A stretch of DNA of 64,000 nucleotides, taken from contig NZ_JACYTN010000018.1 in assembly GCF_014841135.1 (NCBI RefSeq), forward strand, positions 1 to 64,000, written 5' to 3'. The translations under genes and the position numbers were made by a program. The notes beneath the pieces are model-generated. The model did not search any database and was not told the origin of the DNA. It worked only from the letters and a program-made list of their open reading frames with translations. Origin of the DNA: Paenibacillus arenosi. Its GTDB lineage: Bacteria; Bacillota; Bacilli; Paenibacillales; Paenibacillaceae. This document shows, one piece after another, positions 15,709-26,300 of this stretch (position 1 is the stretch's first letter; each line of letters begins with the position of its first letter).

Positions 15709-16740
15709 ATGAAGCAAGGAGATTGTAATGTGCAAACAGCTTGGCAAGAGAGTGTAAGAGCAATGGTTCATGAACGGGTGAATGGTTCAGAAGGGCTTTG
15801 TTTGCATGCAACTGTGAATAAGCTGCCCAAAGCAGGTGAAGTAAGTGTGCGAATTCAAACAGCAGGATTAAATCATCGTGATCTATTTATTATGAAGGAA
15901 CGAAGAGACCTTGAACGGTCTGTTGTGCTCGGCTCAGATGGAGCGGGTGTCGTAGCTGCTGTAGGAGAGGGAATTGAGCATATCCAAGTTGGAGATGAGG
16001 TGATCATCCATCCTACTTTGAATTGGACTCGTACAAATGAGATGCCTCAGATTCTTGATATTCTAGGATATCCATCGGACGGTACATTTGCGGAGTATGT
16101 CGTCGTGCCTGTTACTTGTATTGAAAAGAAGCCTGCATATCTGACTTGGGAGGAGGCCGGTGTACTTCCATTAGCCGCACTCACTGCTTATCGTGCTTTA
16201 TTTACACGCGGGGAGTTGATATCAGGTGAACATGTGCTCATAACGGGAATTGGCGGAGGGGTAGCCACTTATGCTTTAATGATGGCTAAAGCTGCAGGAG
16301 CGAAAGTAACGGTTACGTCCCGAAGCGAGGAAAAGCGATTGCGAGCTTTGGGGCTAGGAGCGGATCGTGTGTTAGCCAGTGATTGCGATTGGAGCGAGAG
16401 CTTACACGGTGAGCCGGTCAACTTAATTATTGATAGTATTGGTCCTGCGGTGTTTACGCAATTTTTACAAGTATTAGCTCCAGGTGGGCGAGTTGTTCAA
16501 TTCGGGAGATCTTCAGGGGACAAAGTTGAGATTTCGTTGTCCACGCTGTTTCGCAATCAGTATAGTATTTTAGCAACTTCGATGGGAAGTGCAGAAGAGT
16601 TTTGTGAGATGCTTCAATATATAGAAACACATCGAATTCGCCCTGTAATCGATAAAATATACCCATTGGAACAAGCCGTCCAAGCTTTTAAACGAATGGA
16701 GGCAGGGGAGCAGTTTGGGAATATTGGATTGAAAATGTAA
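15709..16740 (+). CDS. Zinc-type/quinone oxidoreductase-like MDR protein (YogA-like)
   Basis: A 343-aa medium-chain dehydrogenase/reductase. The N-terminal catalytic domain includes GLNHRDLFIMKERR and GSDGAGVVAAVGEGI. The NAD(P)-binding fold holds GIGGGVATYALMMAKAAG around residues 180-197, and the C-terminus has GEQFGNIGLKM. The structural-zinc four-cysteine loop of classical alcohol dehydrogenases is missing, which points to a quinone oxidoreductase-like or zinc-lacking member; the physiological substrate is unknown. ATG 15709 is preceded by TAGGAGGG. It is monocistronic and convergent with the large secreted protein at 16907. Confidence 0.82.
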   Translation: MKQGDCNVQTAWQESVRAMVHERVNGSEGLCLHATVNKLPKAGEVSVRIQTAGLNHRDLFIMKERRDLERSVVLGSDGAGVVAAVGEGIEHIQVGDEVIIHPTLNWTRTNEMPQILDILGYPSDGTFAEYVVVPVTCIEKKPAYLTWEEAGVLPLAALTAYRALFTRGELISGEHVLITGIGGGVATYALMMAKAAGAKVTVTSRSEEKRLRALGLGADRVLASDCDWSESLHGEPVNLIIDSIGPAVFTQFLQVLAPGGRVVQFGRSSGDKVEISLSTLFRNQYSILATSMGSAEEFCEMLQYIETHRIRPVIDKIYPLEQAVQAFKRMEAGEQFGNIGLKM

Positions 16741-16843
16741 AATGGGTTATTTAGCAAGATGGCTCTTGTAGTAGTGAAGGATATGAGCTATTAAACTAAT
16801 AAGTTGCTCAATGCGTTCTGTGCAAAGGCATATAAGCATTGTG

Positions 16844-16880
16844 AAGGCTCCGTCCAGTACATATAGACGGAGCCTTCGGA
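16844..16880. terminator. Hairpin between convergent genes
   Basis: AAGGCTCCGTC (16844-16854) is perfectly inverted as GACGGAGCCTT (16866-16876). There is no long T-run on either strand, so it is a weaker but probable bidirectional terminator. Confidence 0.5.
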
Positions 16881-16906
16881 GTTACTTGTATAAGTTTGCA
16901 ACGATA

Positions 16907-19114
16907 TTAATATACTTCTAGCTCATTAATTCGAACATAACCCTGTTGGTGGCTTGGCCCTAGTAACGCAGAAACACGGATTTTGGTCGTATTAACAGCG
17001 TTAAAGCTGTGCGTACGATGGTTAGCTGTATTACCTGTAACCGTTGCTAGCTGCACCCAAGCCGAACCATTCCAATATTGTAGATCGTATTTGGATATAG
17101 CATAGGTAGCGGTTGTATAGAGATCAATTCGGTTAATCGATCGCGATTGGCCGAAGTCGACATAAACATATTGTGGTAGAGGTGTATGCTGGTTATTAGC
17201 CCAGCTATGACTCTGCCCGAGCGCAGTATTGCGATCGCCATCCTTTATTTTAAGAACAGAATATCCAGGGAAGGTGGAATCAGCAGAAACGGTTGCTGTT
17301 AAAGCATAGTTAGTATTGTTTGTTGGTGGTTTTTTCTCGAGCTTAACTAGATTCCAGCGGAATTCAAACAGTTTAAAGTATTTGTTGAGCACAGTAGCTT
17401 CACCTTTTACGAGAGCGTCGATGGTGAGAGAGAAGTGGGAGGACACATTCGTGTTACTTGTCCATTTTCCCTGTCCTTCTATCCCGGCAAAGACGCTTAC
17501 GGCTATAACTTTTAACTTCGCAATTTTCAAGCTGACTTCAGCTTTTACGCCAGCCCAAGCTTTAATCTGCCCTTCGATATTGTGGGTGATGTTGAGATAT
17601 CTCGTGGTATTTGCATATGGTTTAAATGAAATGGGTATCCAGAAGAAGTTCTTGCCTCTAATCCCTGCTTCAACGAAGTAGCCCTGATCAACGACAAACT
17701 CAAATTTAACGCTGCCATCGACACCAATAACTAAAAATACGCCTACAGAAGCACTTGCTAAATTTCCTGCCTTAATGTTGAAGCCGAAGATGGGCACTTT
17801 TACTTCTTTGTGGAATTTGGCCTCGCCCTTGAGGGTAACTTTCGCTTTTTCACCTGCAGTAAACTTCACATCGTATTTTTTGCGGTTATAGACAGCCGAT
17901 ACTTTAGGGAATTGTAGGGTGATGCTGCCGCTAGCTTCTACATACACTTTGCCGTTCGTGCCGGTCTGATTTATGAGCACTTTGTTGAAGTTACAAGTGA
18001 AATCATTGCCGACTTTACCGCAGCCCGTGGAAGTTGGGGATAAGACAGTGAGATCATGGTCTGCCAAAGCCATTTTTTCTGCCGGATATACGATATTGGA
18101 TTCTGCTATTTCTACCGTTTGCTCTGGGATATCGTAATATTCGAGCAGTTCGTCAAGTGCTGGCGCTGCATAATCAACTCTAAAGCTCGTTCCATCTTGG
18201 AGCACCTGCGATATTTTGATTGCTTTATTGCTTGCTTCATCGAAATAAATCTTGCCCGCAGCAAGGCTTGGCGTAATTTGTCTATATTCTTCCTGAGTCA
18301 GAACAAAGCTTCCAGATTCAGCTTCGTCTTCGAAAATGTTCTCTTTAATATCTAAGCGGTTTTTGACACTAGCAGGCATTACTGCTGTTGTGCTCTTTAA
18401 TTGATGGGTTACGTTGCTAAACGAGCCAACACTTGTAATGGGGTTAGCTATACCTGAAGAACCATCTGGATTGATGATGAATTCGAAGCGGAAGTAAGCA
18501 TCCTTCACAGGAGTCGAGTAGTTGGTATCACCTGGCCAGATCCATTTTGCAGCTGTATCAGCTGGCATACCTACCACATACTTGTCCCACGGAGTTATCC
18601 CGTATGACCCGAAATCTTTCGCGCGCTGCCATGCTGTGTCGTTAAAATCTCTCAAATGCCATCCTTCCGTAAAAGTACTTGTTGACTTCCAGTTAAAATC
18701 CGTTGTGAAAATATCGTCTGGACCTGCATTGATTTCAGCGAGTAGACCAGCATAGATTCCGAGGTCTTTTGCTTTAACTGCGATAACGTTTTTACCTTGT
18801 GTCACTTTTAGTGGGAATGTACCGGCTTGTTTCCAGTTAGTACCCGCACCAATTCTGATTCCGTTATGGTATACCTCGAATTCATCATCCGCAGTCAACG
18901 TAATGCTTGGCTCACCTGGTGCAACAGCAGTAGGAGCAATAAGTGCATCTGGAGCAGTAGGAATAAGAGTGCCATCAGGAAGATAGGTAGCATCAGTTAC
19001 AGTTATGGGAGGAGCAACATAAGCCAGAACTTGCCCTCCAACCATCGTGATAATTAGCGTGACAAGCATAAAAGACATTAGCCATTTTTTAAATAAAGAC
19101 TTCGTTTGTTCCAC
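16907..19114 (-). CDS. Large secreted protein with C-terminal discoidin (F5/8 type C) domain
   Basis: A 735-aa exported protein. A signal peptide (KKWLMSFMLVTLIITMVGGQVLA) is followed by a galactose-binding-like beta domain at about 70-225 (TADDEFEVYHNGIRIG, then GKNVIAVKA and FRFEF). A long central part without recognised family follows, rich in beta strands and in SVGVFLVIGVDGS-like segments, with one probable disulfide pair (GCGKVGNDFTC). It ends in a discoidin-like domain at about 605-735 (NYALTATVSADS, YVDFGQSRSINRIDLY, RINELEVY). It probably binds carbohydrate or a cell surface; no catalytic motif is visible. The GTG at 19114 is preferred because GGAGG lies only two bases before the ATG at 19120 but eight before the GTG. 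Confidence 0.75.
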   Translation of the reverse strand: MEQTKSLFKKWLMSFMLVTLIITMVGGQVLAYVAPPITVTDATYLPDGTLIPTAPDALIAPTAVAPGEPSITLTADDEFEVYHNGIRIGAGTNWKQAGTFPLKVTQGKNVIAVKAKDLGIYAGLLAEINAGPDDIFTTDFNWKSTSTFTEGWHLRDFNDTAWQRAKDFGSYGITPWDKYVVGMPADTAAKWIWPGDTNYSTPVKDAYFRFEFIINPDGSSGIANPITSVGSFSNVTHQLKSTTAVMPASVKNRLDIKENIFEDEAESGSFVLTQEEYRQITPSLAAGKIYFDEASNKAIKISQVLQDGTSFRVDYAAPALDELLEYYDIPEQTVEIAESNIVYPAEKMALADHDLTVLSPTSTGCGKVGNDFTCNFNKVLINQTGTNGKVYVEASGSITLQFPKVSAVYNRKKYDVKFTAGEKAKVTLKGEAKFHKEVKVPIFGFNIKAGNLASASVGVFLVIGVDGSVKFEFVVDQGYFVEAGIRGKNFFWIPISFKPYANTTRYLNITHNIEGQIKAWAGVKAEVSLKIAKLKVIAVSVFAGIEGQGKWTSNTNVSSHFSLTIDALVKGEATVLNKYFKLFEFRWNLVKLEKKPPTNNTNYALTATVSADSTFPGYSVLKIKDGDRNTALGQSHSWANNQHTPLPQYVYVDFGQSRSINRIDLYTTATYAISKYDLQYWNGSAWVQLATVTGNTANHRTHSFNAVNTTKIRVSALLGPSHQQGYVRINELEVY

Positions 19115-19292
19115 TATCATTACCTCCTAAGAATATGGTGCGTCTGAGCTTCAAATGCATCATGTTCGTAATGAAGGGGGATGTAGGCATCTTGAAGAAG
19201 CATCAGTCTACTTGAAAATAGAAGATGAGCAGATCGCCATGACTGTAACTGATAGATGTAAACTTGGAGTGTAAATATATCGAAGGAAGGGG

Positions 19293-19520
19293 GTGAAAAT
19301 AGTTCAGAATTGTAGGACTATGTCATTTCAATTGAAAACGCAGATTACTTATGGCATCCAGCAGTGTAATTATCTTGACTGTAATGGGAGTAGATGTAGA
19401 GGAGTGAATAAGTTTTATAAAAAAATATTATGTAAATCATGCGGCAATCAAACGTTGCATATGGACAAAATGAAGTTCGAAGCGGGGAAGATTACGCTTA
19501 AACGGTTAGAAAACTCCTAG
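19293..19520 (+). CDS. Possible small zinc-ribbon-like protein (75 aa)
   Basis: A short frame with paired cysteines (QQCNYLDCNGSRC, then ILCKSCGNQTLHMDK), suggesting a zinc-binding fold. GAAGGAAGGGG lies only two bases before the GTG at 19293, so the true start is uncertain; an ATG at 19320 has no Shine-Dalgarno. The C-terminal CKSCGNQTLHMDK resembles CEACQQHSIWMDK in the next small frame at 19647, so the two look like diverged copies. Function is unknown. It could be a real small protein or a decaying gene. Confidence 0.35.
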   Translation: MKIVQNCRTMSFQLKTQITYGIQQCNYLDCNGSRCRGVNKFYKKILCKSCGNQTLHMDKMKFEAGKITLKRLENS

Positions 19521-19646
19521 ATGGATGAACGAAAGTCTAAACGTACAGCTGAACTAGATTTGTTCCATGTTAAAAGGTTTCACCTCCCAGCTAGATAGGC
19601 TAGCCAACTTTCGACAAAGTGGGAATTAACTGTGACCTTCCATTAG

Positions 19647-19886
19647 GTGTCCACTCTATATGTTGCTGGAACGCGATGGTGTTCGTTGCACCCTCACTTA
19701 AAGATAGGTTGTTCCAAGCAGTGGCGTCAATTATGGAATCGCTTACATATATCGTTAGTTGACAAAACTGTTTTCTGTGAAGCTTGCCAACAGCATAGCA
19801 TATGGATGGATAAATACGCTAGATCAAATCTAATAAAAATCACTAGAATAAGAGTTTTTTTGATTATACATGTAATGGATTCGTGA
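19647..19886 (+). CDS. Possible small zinc-ribbon-like protein, second copy (79 aa)
   Basis: The frame carries KIGCSKQWRQLWN, then KTVFCEACQQHSIWMDK, similar in spacing to the 19293 frame. The start is not supported: the GTG at 19647 follows ATTAGGT, only a weak ribosome binding site. The segment after residue 60 looks unconstrained. It is best read as a diverged or decaying paralogue of its neighbour; the shared CxxC-x5-(H/W)MDK pattern is the only evidence that it is, or was, coding. Confidence 0.3.
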   Translation: MSTLYVAGTRWCSLHPHLKIGCSKQWRQLWNRLHISLVDKTVFCEACQQHSIWMDKYARSNLIKITRIRVFLIIHVMDS

Positions 19887-20000
19887 TGAATATGTCACAG
19901 ATTTAATAATTGAAATGATTATATTCCATCAATGTCATAAAGGTGTATGCAGATATGAAGAAGTTAGGGGGGGTTATAGTAGTCAGCAGACAATTGAGAT

Positions 20001-20022
20001 TTTTGTCACTTTTTGTCGTATT
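20001..20022. repeat. TTTTGTC tandem repeat, copy A
   Basis: Two TTTTGTC units ten bases apart, TTTTGTCACT then TTTTGTCGTA, followed by TT. A 22-base copy identical at 19 positions lies at 20211. Ten-base spacing puts both units on one face of the helix, as expected for a regulator binding direct repeats. Confidence 0.45.
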
Positions 20023-20210
20023 AACAGGTGGATTTCTGACTGGTTTCCACAATTTACGTTAAGATTTCATATTGATTTTACATATACTGTTTTGCGGAAA
20101 GTATAGTTCCAAAGTATGATAGTGTAAATGAATACAGCTCTCTTCCTGTTCTCTAAGCTATTTATTCTAGAGAACGGTGTCATACATAGTAAATATGATA
20201 GTTCATTCGT

Positions 20211-20232
20211 TTTTGTCGATATTTGTCGTATT
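20211..20232. repeat. TTTTGTC tandem repeat, copy B
   Basis: TTTTGTCGAT then ATTTGTCGTA, followed by TT. It is the second copy of the element at 20001, exactly 210 bases downstream and about 140 bases before the NRPS start. Confidence 0.45.
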
Positions 20233-20295
20233 TTTAACGAGTACAACATGGATGAGAACAACATTTCACCACTATAACGGGAGGCTAGTAAACAA

Positions 20296-20359
20296 AATTA
20301 GATTCATTAAGAGTATTGATATATGAGTATATTCACATATGAATCTAATTATGTATAAT
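20296..20359 (+). promoter_or_regulatory. Inverted repeat and possible -10 box at the NRPS start
   Basis: AATTAGATTCAT (20296-20307) is perfectly inverted as ATGAATCTAATT (20339-20350), and between them ATATGAGTATATTCACATAT is itself nearly palindromic. TATAAT at 20354-20359 directly follows, only about 18 bases before the likely TTG start. Either this is an operator over the promoter with a near-leaderless mRNA, or the dyad is a 5' leader hairpin of a transcript begun further upstream. Confidence 0.4.
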
Positions 20360-20376
20360 CAGAGGGGTTGAACGCT

Positions 20377-23300
20377 TTGCCTGTTGTGGACGTAACAGTT
20401 GATAGATTACGCGGATATGAGGCGTGTACGTATACAATTTCCGAAATGGCTGCTGAAGCTATACGTTCCATTAGTGATATGCAAGACTTATCACCAGAAG
20501 CTGTTGCATGTACGGCTTGGGGGGCTTTATTGACACGGCATTTCAACTTAAATGAGATAAGTTTGTATGTTGCGGCATGCGAGAAACCAGATCATAGTGA
20601 AGTCAATGTTAGCGAAGATAGAATAACCAAAAACATGCTAGCGGAGATGGAAGTCGGTATTCAAAATTGTGGTCAAGATCAGCATACAAATCATAGACCT
20701 GTTAAGAATTCAGCCTCTACCTATTGTTGGATAAGTGATTTAAACAATACTCCTTCCAATACGACTTTGGCCGAGCTAGAAGCAGATCTACACTGCCAAT
20801 TCATTTACAAATACGGCGATGCAGCACCACAGCAGCTTTTAATCTATAGTAGATTGAACAAATTACAACACTCAACTACTGAGCAACTGAAAAATCATTG
20901 GGAACAGCTCCTTATACAGATGGAGAAGCATCCTAGCAAACGTCTTGGTGAGTTGAAAGTGTTGACGCAAGCAGAAGAACATCAAGTCGTTGCGCTGTGG
21001 AACGATACATCGGCGGCTTTTCCAAGATTTCAAACCATTCCAGCGTTGTTCGAAGAACAGGTTCGGAAGAAACCGAATCAAGTGGCAGTTATGGACAATG
21101 AGATTGAGATATCCTATTTTACTCTTAATGAAATGGTTAACCGATTGGCGCATCGACTTCGCCATCTAGGCGTGGAAAGAGAGCAAAAGGTGGCCATCGT
21201 AGCTGAGCGTACCGTACAGATGGTTATTGGCATTTTAGCTATTCTGAAAGCAGGTGGGGTGTACGTGCCCATCGATCCCGATTATCCACCGAAGCGTATC
21301 GAGTACATTTTGCAGGATAGCGGAGCACAGCTTGTACTGACCAACGGGCATTTTATTGAAGGGCTGTCGATGGGAAATAAGGTAGTAAAGATCACTTCTT
21401 CCGATTTAGACGTTGAGCCATCAAGCAATCCTGAGCCGGTAAATGAGGCGACAGATCTCATTTATTTGATGTACACATCCGGCTCTACGGGGATGCCCAA
21501 AGGAGTAATGGTCACACATCGCAATGTGGTTCGACTTGTAAAGAATACGAACTATGCAGCATTTGGAGCGGATGACTGTATTTTGCAGACAGGTTCGCTT
21601 GTGTTTGATGCATCTACCTTTGAAATTTGGGGAGCTTTATTGAATGGATTGCGACTCGTTTTAGTAGACAAGGCTGTTATTTTGGATCCGGTTCAGTTGG
21701 AAGCTGCTATTCGTCGACATCAGGTTACGATAATGTTTTTAACTACTGCGTTGTTTATTCAATTGGCAGATCGCAACCCTAGTCTGTTTCTACCTATTAA
21801 ACAATTATTTATCGGTGGAGAGCTGATGAGTCCGAGGCATATGCTGCGGGTGGCATTAGAGAGTGCCCCAATTGCGCTGGCTAACATTTATGGTCCGACT
21901 GAAAATACGACTTTTTCGACTTGGTATGAATTTGACAGCAGCGCAGAGGGAGTAATTCCTATTGGGAAGCCAATTGCGAACTCTACTGCTTATGTTGTAA
22001 ATAAGTACGGTCAACTTCAGCCAATTGGTGCAGTTGGTGAACTGTGGGTCGGAGGCGAAGGTGTTGCCCGCGGTTATGCCAATCGAGCTGATTTGACGGT
22101 CGAGAAGTTTATAGATAGTCCATTTGTATCCGGCGAGCGACTATATAAGACAGGTGATTTAGTAAGGTGGCTTCCAAGTGGGAATTTGGAATTCGTAGGT
22201 AGATCTGACCATCAGGTCAAGATTCGCGGCTATCGGATGGAATTAGGAGAAATTGAAGCGTGGATTCAACGGCATGAGTCAGTAGTGGAAACGCTTGTCA
22301 TTGATTTTGAAGAAACGTCAGGTCAAAAAGCGCTATGTGCTTACATCGTTACGCAAAATGAGATGTCCGCTAATGAGATGCGTTCATACTTGGCTAATCA
22401 TTTACCTGACTACATGCTCCCGAGTTACTATATGTTCTTAGAGCGAATGCCTCTAACGATTAACGGTAAAATTGACCGTCAGAGGCTGCCACAGCCTGAA
22501 AAACAGGGCCGAGAGCTGGGTAATTATATCGCTCCACGCACAGAAACCGAGCAAATGTTAGTAGGCATTTGGGAAGAGGTGCTAGGTTGTAATTCCATTG
22601 GGATAGGGGATCATTTCTTTCACTTAGGCGGTCATTCACTGCAAGTTTCACGCATGCAGGCGATAATCGCGAAAGTCTGTGGATTGACCCTTACCTTTAA
22701 GCAGATCTTTGAAGCGCCTATACTTCGGGATATGGCACTGCAAATAGATCAGCAGGGTCAGCAAGCTGGAGTTGAGATTCAAGCAGCTGCTGAAAAGCCA
22801 ATGTATACACTTGGCTCAGCACAGCGTCGTATGTTCGCTTTGCAGCAGCGTGAAGGTAATGGTACAGCTTATCATATTCCACTATTGTATCAAATGGAAG
22901 GTAAGCTTGACCGCATACGATTGTTCCATGCATTGAAGCAGCTTATTGTGAGACATGAGGCCCTGCGTACATCATTCCATTATGAGAATGGCGAAATTGG
23001 TCAGCGAATTGCAACTGTAGAAGATATTGTATTTGAAATGGATTACGAGGATCGAACGAGTGAGCAGTTGAATGAGCAGTCGCTTACTGAGTTAGCATTA
23101 TGGTTCAAACATCGGTTTGATCTTCACGAAGCACCATTAATGAAAGCGGCGATGGTGTCATTTGCAGGAGAAGAGCATCTTTTTTTGCTGGATATTCATC
23201 ATATTGTATTTGATGGTACTTCATTGCGCATCTTTGCCGAAGAGTTGTGCGCATTGTACGCTGGCAACGGATTACCTGCCGCTAGCATGCAATTCAAAGA

Positions 23301-26300
23301 TTATGCCGAGTGGCAAGCCAACGTTAATTTGGATGTACGGGCAGAACAGTATTGGTTACATGTCCTTGATGGAGAACTACCAGAGTTAAACTTGCCACTT
23401 GATTTCCATCGACCAAGCATACAGTCGTTCGAGGGTGAGGTTGTTCGTACACAATTATCCGTTGAACAGACAGTTGCATTGCGACAATTTGCTAAGGAAC
23501 GGAACTGCACGATATACATGGTATTATTGTCTGTTTATCATGTTCTGTTGGCACGATATGCGGATACAGAAGATGTCATTGTAGGTTGTGTGGCAGCATC
23601 TCGCACACGTGCGGAATGCAAGGACATGATAGGGATGTTCGTGAATACGCTGCCGATTCGATCTTATCCAGAGGCATCCAAATCATTTGCTCATTTCTTA
23701 GAAGAGATGAAGGATTCACTGCTGCACGCTTATGAATACCAGGATTACCCATTAGAGCGGTTGTATGAAAAGATACAGTTTAAACCTGATTTGAGTCGCA
23801 ATATGCTATTCGACACGGTTTTTGTTATGCAGAACATAGGCGGCATAGACATTCAGCTGCCAGGTGTAACAAGTACAGAAGTACCTGTTCACAATGGTAC
23901 ATCTAAGTTTGACATAACCCTAGAAGCGATAGAGCAAGCCGGAATCGTGTCACTTACGTTCGAATATGATTCAAAGCTGTTTACGTATGAAAAAATAGCG
24001 CGTTTTGCAGCTCATTTCGTTCAATTGGTGCAAGAAGTAACGGTCAATGCTGAACTGGCAATTGGTCAATTGAATATGTTGACATCGATAGAACGTAAGC
24101 AGATTATAGAACAATTTAATGACACGGCTAGCGCGTATCCGCGTGATGCTTCTGTCGTTGAGTTATTTGAGCAGCAAGTGTTGAGAACACCGAACAAAGT
24201 GGCTGTAGAGTGTAAGGATTGCAAGCTTACCTATATGCAATTGAACCAGAAAGCGAATCGATTGGCACATTACTTGCGTAGTAACGGCGTTGCAGCAGAG
24301 CAAGCTGTAGCCTTATTTACGGAGCGTTCGGCTGACATGATCGTAGGTGTGCTTGCCATTTTAAAGGCTGGTGGTGCCTATGTACCGATTGATCCTGATT
24401 ATCCTGTGGAACGAATGCAATATATGCTAGAAGACAGCAGAGCATTATTGGTGTTGTGTACAGGGGAACTAATTCATCGATTGCCGACTACAGTAAATAC
24501 GATTGTAATGGATGACCTTAAGCTTAATGAACATCCAACAGAGAATGTTGGCGAGGTATTCGGTCCTAATCAATTAATTTACATTATGTATACTTCTGGA
24601 TCGACAGGTAAACCGAAAGGGGTTATGATAACCCATCGTAATGTGATTCGTCTCGTACAGAACACAGACTATGTTCAGTTTCAACCAGACGATTGCCTAT
24701 TACAAACAGGTTCGCTTGTGTTTGATGCGTCAACGTTTGAGATATGGGGAGCATTATTGAATGGATTGCGTCTCGTGCTTGTAGATAAGACAGTTATTTT
24801 GGACGTTGACCAATTAGGCGAGGCCATCCGACAGCATCAAGTTACGATAATGTTTTTGACTACAGCGTTATTCATTCAGCTTGCTGAACGAAATCCGAGT
24901 GTGTTTGTACCGGTAAAGCAGTTGTTTGTTGGTGGCGAATCGATGAGTTGGAAACATTTTGTGCGAGTTGCAGAGCAATGTGCACCGATTTCATTGTTCA
25001 ATATTTACGGACCGACCGAGAATACAACATTTTCAACATGCTATAAGCTTCAACATGAGGTGGAAGGGTTAAACCCTATTGGTAAGCCAATTGCCAATTC
25101 GACTGCTTATGTCATGAATAGCACTGGTGCCTTGCAACCAATAGGTGTTTATGGCGAGCTGTGGGTTGGTGGTGATGGGGTAGCCAAAGGATATCTGAAT
25201 CGTGAAGATCTGACGAAGGCTTCATTTGTTAATAGCACGCTAGGAACGGATGAAAAGCTCTACAAGACTGGCGATATAGTGCGTTGGCTGCCAAATGGGC
25301 ATCTAGAGTTTCTTGGTCGAAAAGACCATCAAGTTAAAATTCGTGGATACCGCGTAGAGCTAAGTGAGATTGAGCAATATTTCCGCAATCATGAGCAAGT
25401 TAGCGAAGTATTGATCGTTACTATTGAAGAGGAAGCAGGCTCAAAGTCATTGTGTGCTTACATTGTCGCTGATCTAGACATCACGAGTAAAGATCTATAT
25501 GACTATGCGTCAGCGTGCATGCCTGAGTATATGATACCAACGCATTACATTTTTCTCGAGCAACTGCCTTTGACGATGAATGGGAAGATCGATCGTGCAA
25601 AGCTGCCTTTGCCTAGGGAAAAAGGATCCTCATTTTTAGATAATTGTGCTGCTCCTGCAAATGAGAAAGAGCACAGACTTGCAAAGTTGTGGCAGGAATT
25701 GCTTGGTATAACGGAAGTAAGTGTGGAGGATAACTTCTTCCAATTGGGTGGTCATTCTTTGAACGCTATTTCATTAATTGCGAAGTTGAAGCTCGACTAT
25801 GAAGTGGAAGTCAGCGATGTTTTTCAGTATCCGACGATTCGTCAGTTGGCCAAACAGATAAAGTACCGTCCCAATCATATGAAGGACAAGTTATCGCAGC
25901 TTCGTGAACGTGCGCAATCTGAATGGAGTAGTGGCACAGATCAGAATGAACGGTTGGAAGTACAAAATCATCAATATATGGAACGTATTGCGCTGTATAA
26001 TGAGCAAACGTCTGTTGTTACTCTACATGAGTCAAACATATACAGCAACGTATTAGTGACAGGTAGTACTGGCTACTTGGGAAGTTACCTTTTACGCGAC
26101 ATTATCGAGCGGACAGATGCTCAAGTTACTGCAATTGTGCGTGGCAATTGTACGGAGCATGCCAGAGAGCGACTTTATGCAAAGCTAATCTACTACTTTG
26201 GCTCTGCATGGGTTCACTGTTTTAAAGAACGAATTCATGTTATTAACGGTAACTTGTCTGTACCTCGGTTTGGCATGGGGGATGCAGATTACTATCAATT

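Larger units (their letters stand above)
19121..20376. other. 1.25-kb non-operonic gap upstream of the NRPS gene
   Basis: This long gap holds two doubtful small zinc-ribbon-like frames (19293 and 19647), two copies of a tandem TTTTGTC repeat (20001 and 20211) and an inverted repeat next to the NRPS start (20296-20350). The rest is AT-rich and I see no other convincing gene. The small open frame at 19915-20106 has no family features or ribosome binding site. Confidence 0.5.

Noticed and set aside
19915-20106. 63-codon open frame upstream of the NRPS
   Set aside because: No Shine-Dalgarno or recognisable pattern; overlaps the TTTTGTC element and an AT-rich region.
21466-25060. Long direct similarity within the NRPS as a possible repeat or assembly duplication
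   Set aside because: The two stretches are the A domains of two modules; they differ throughout at third positions and are separated by distinct PCP and C domains.
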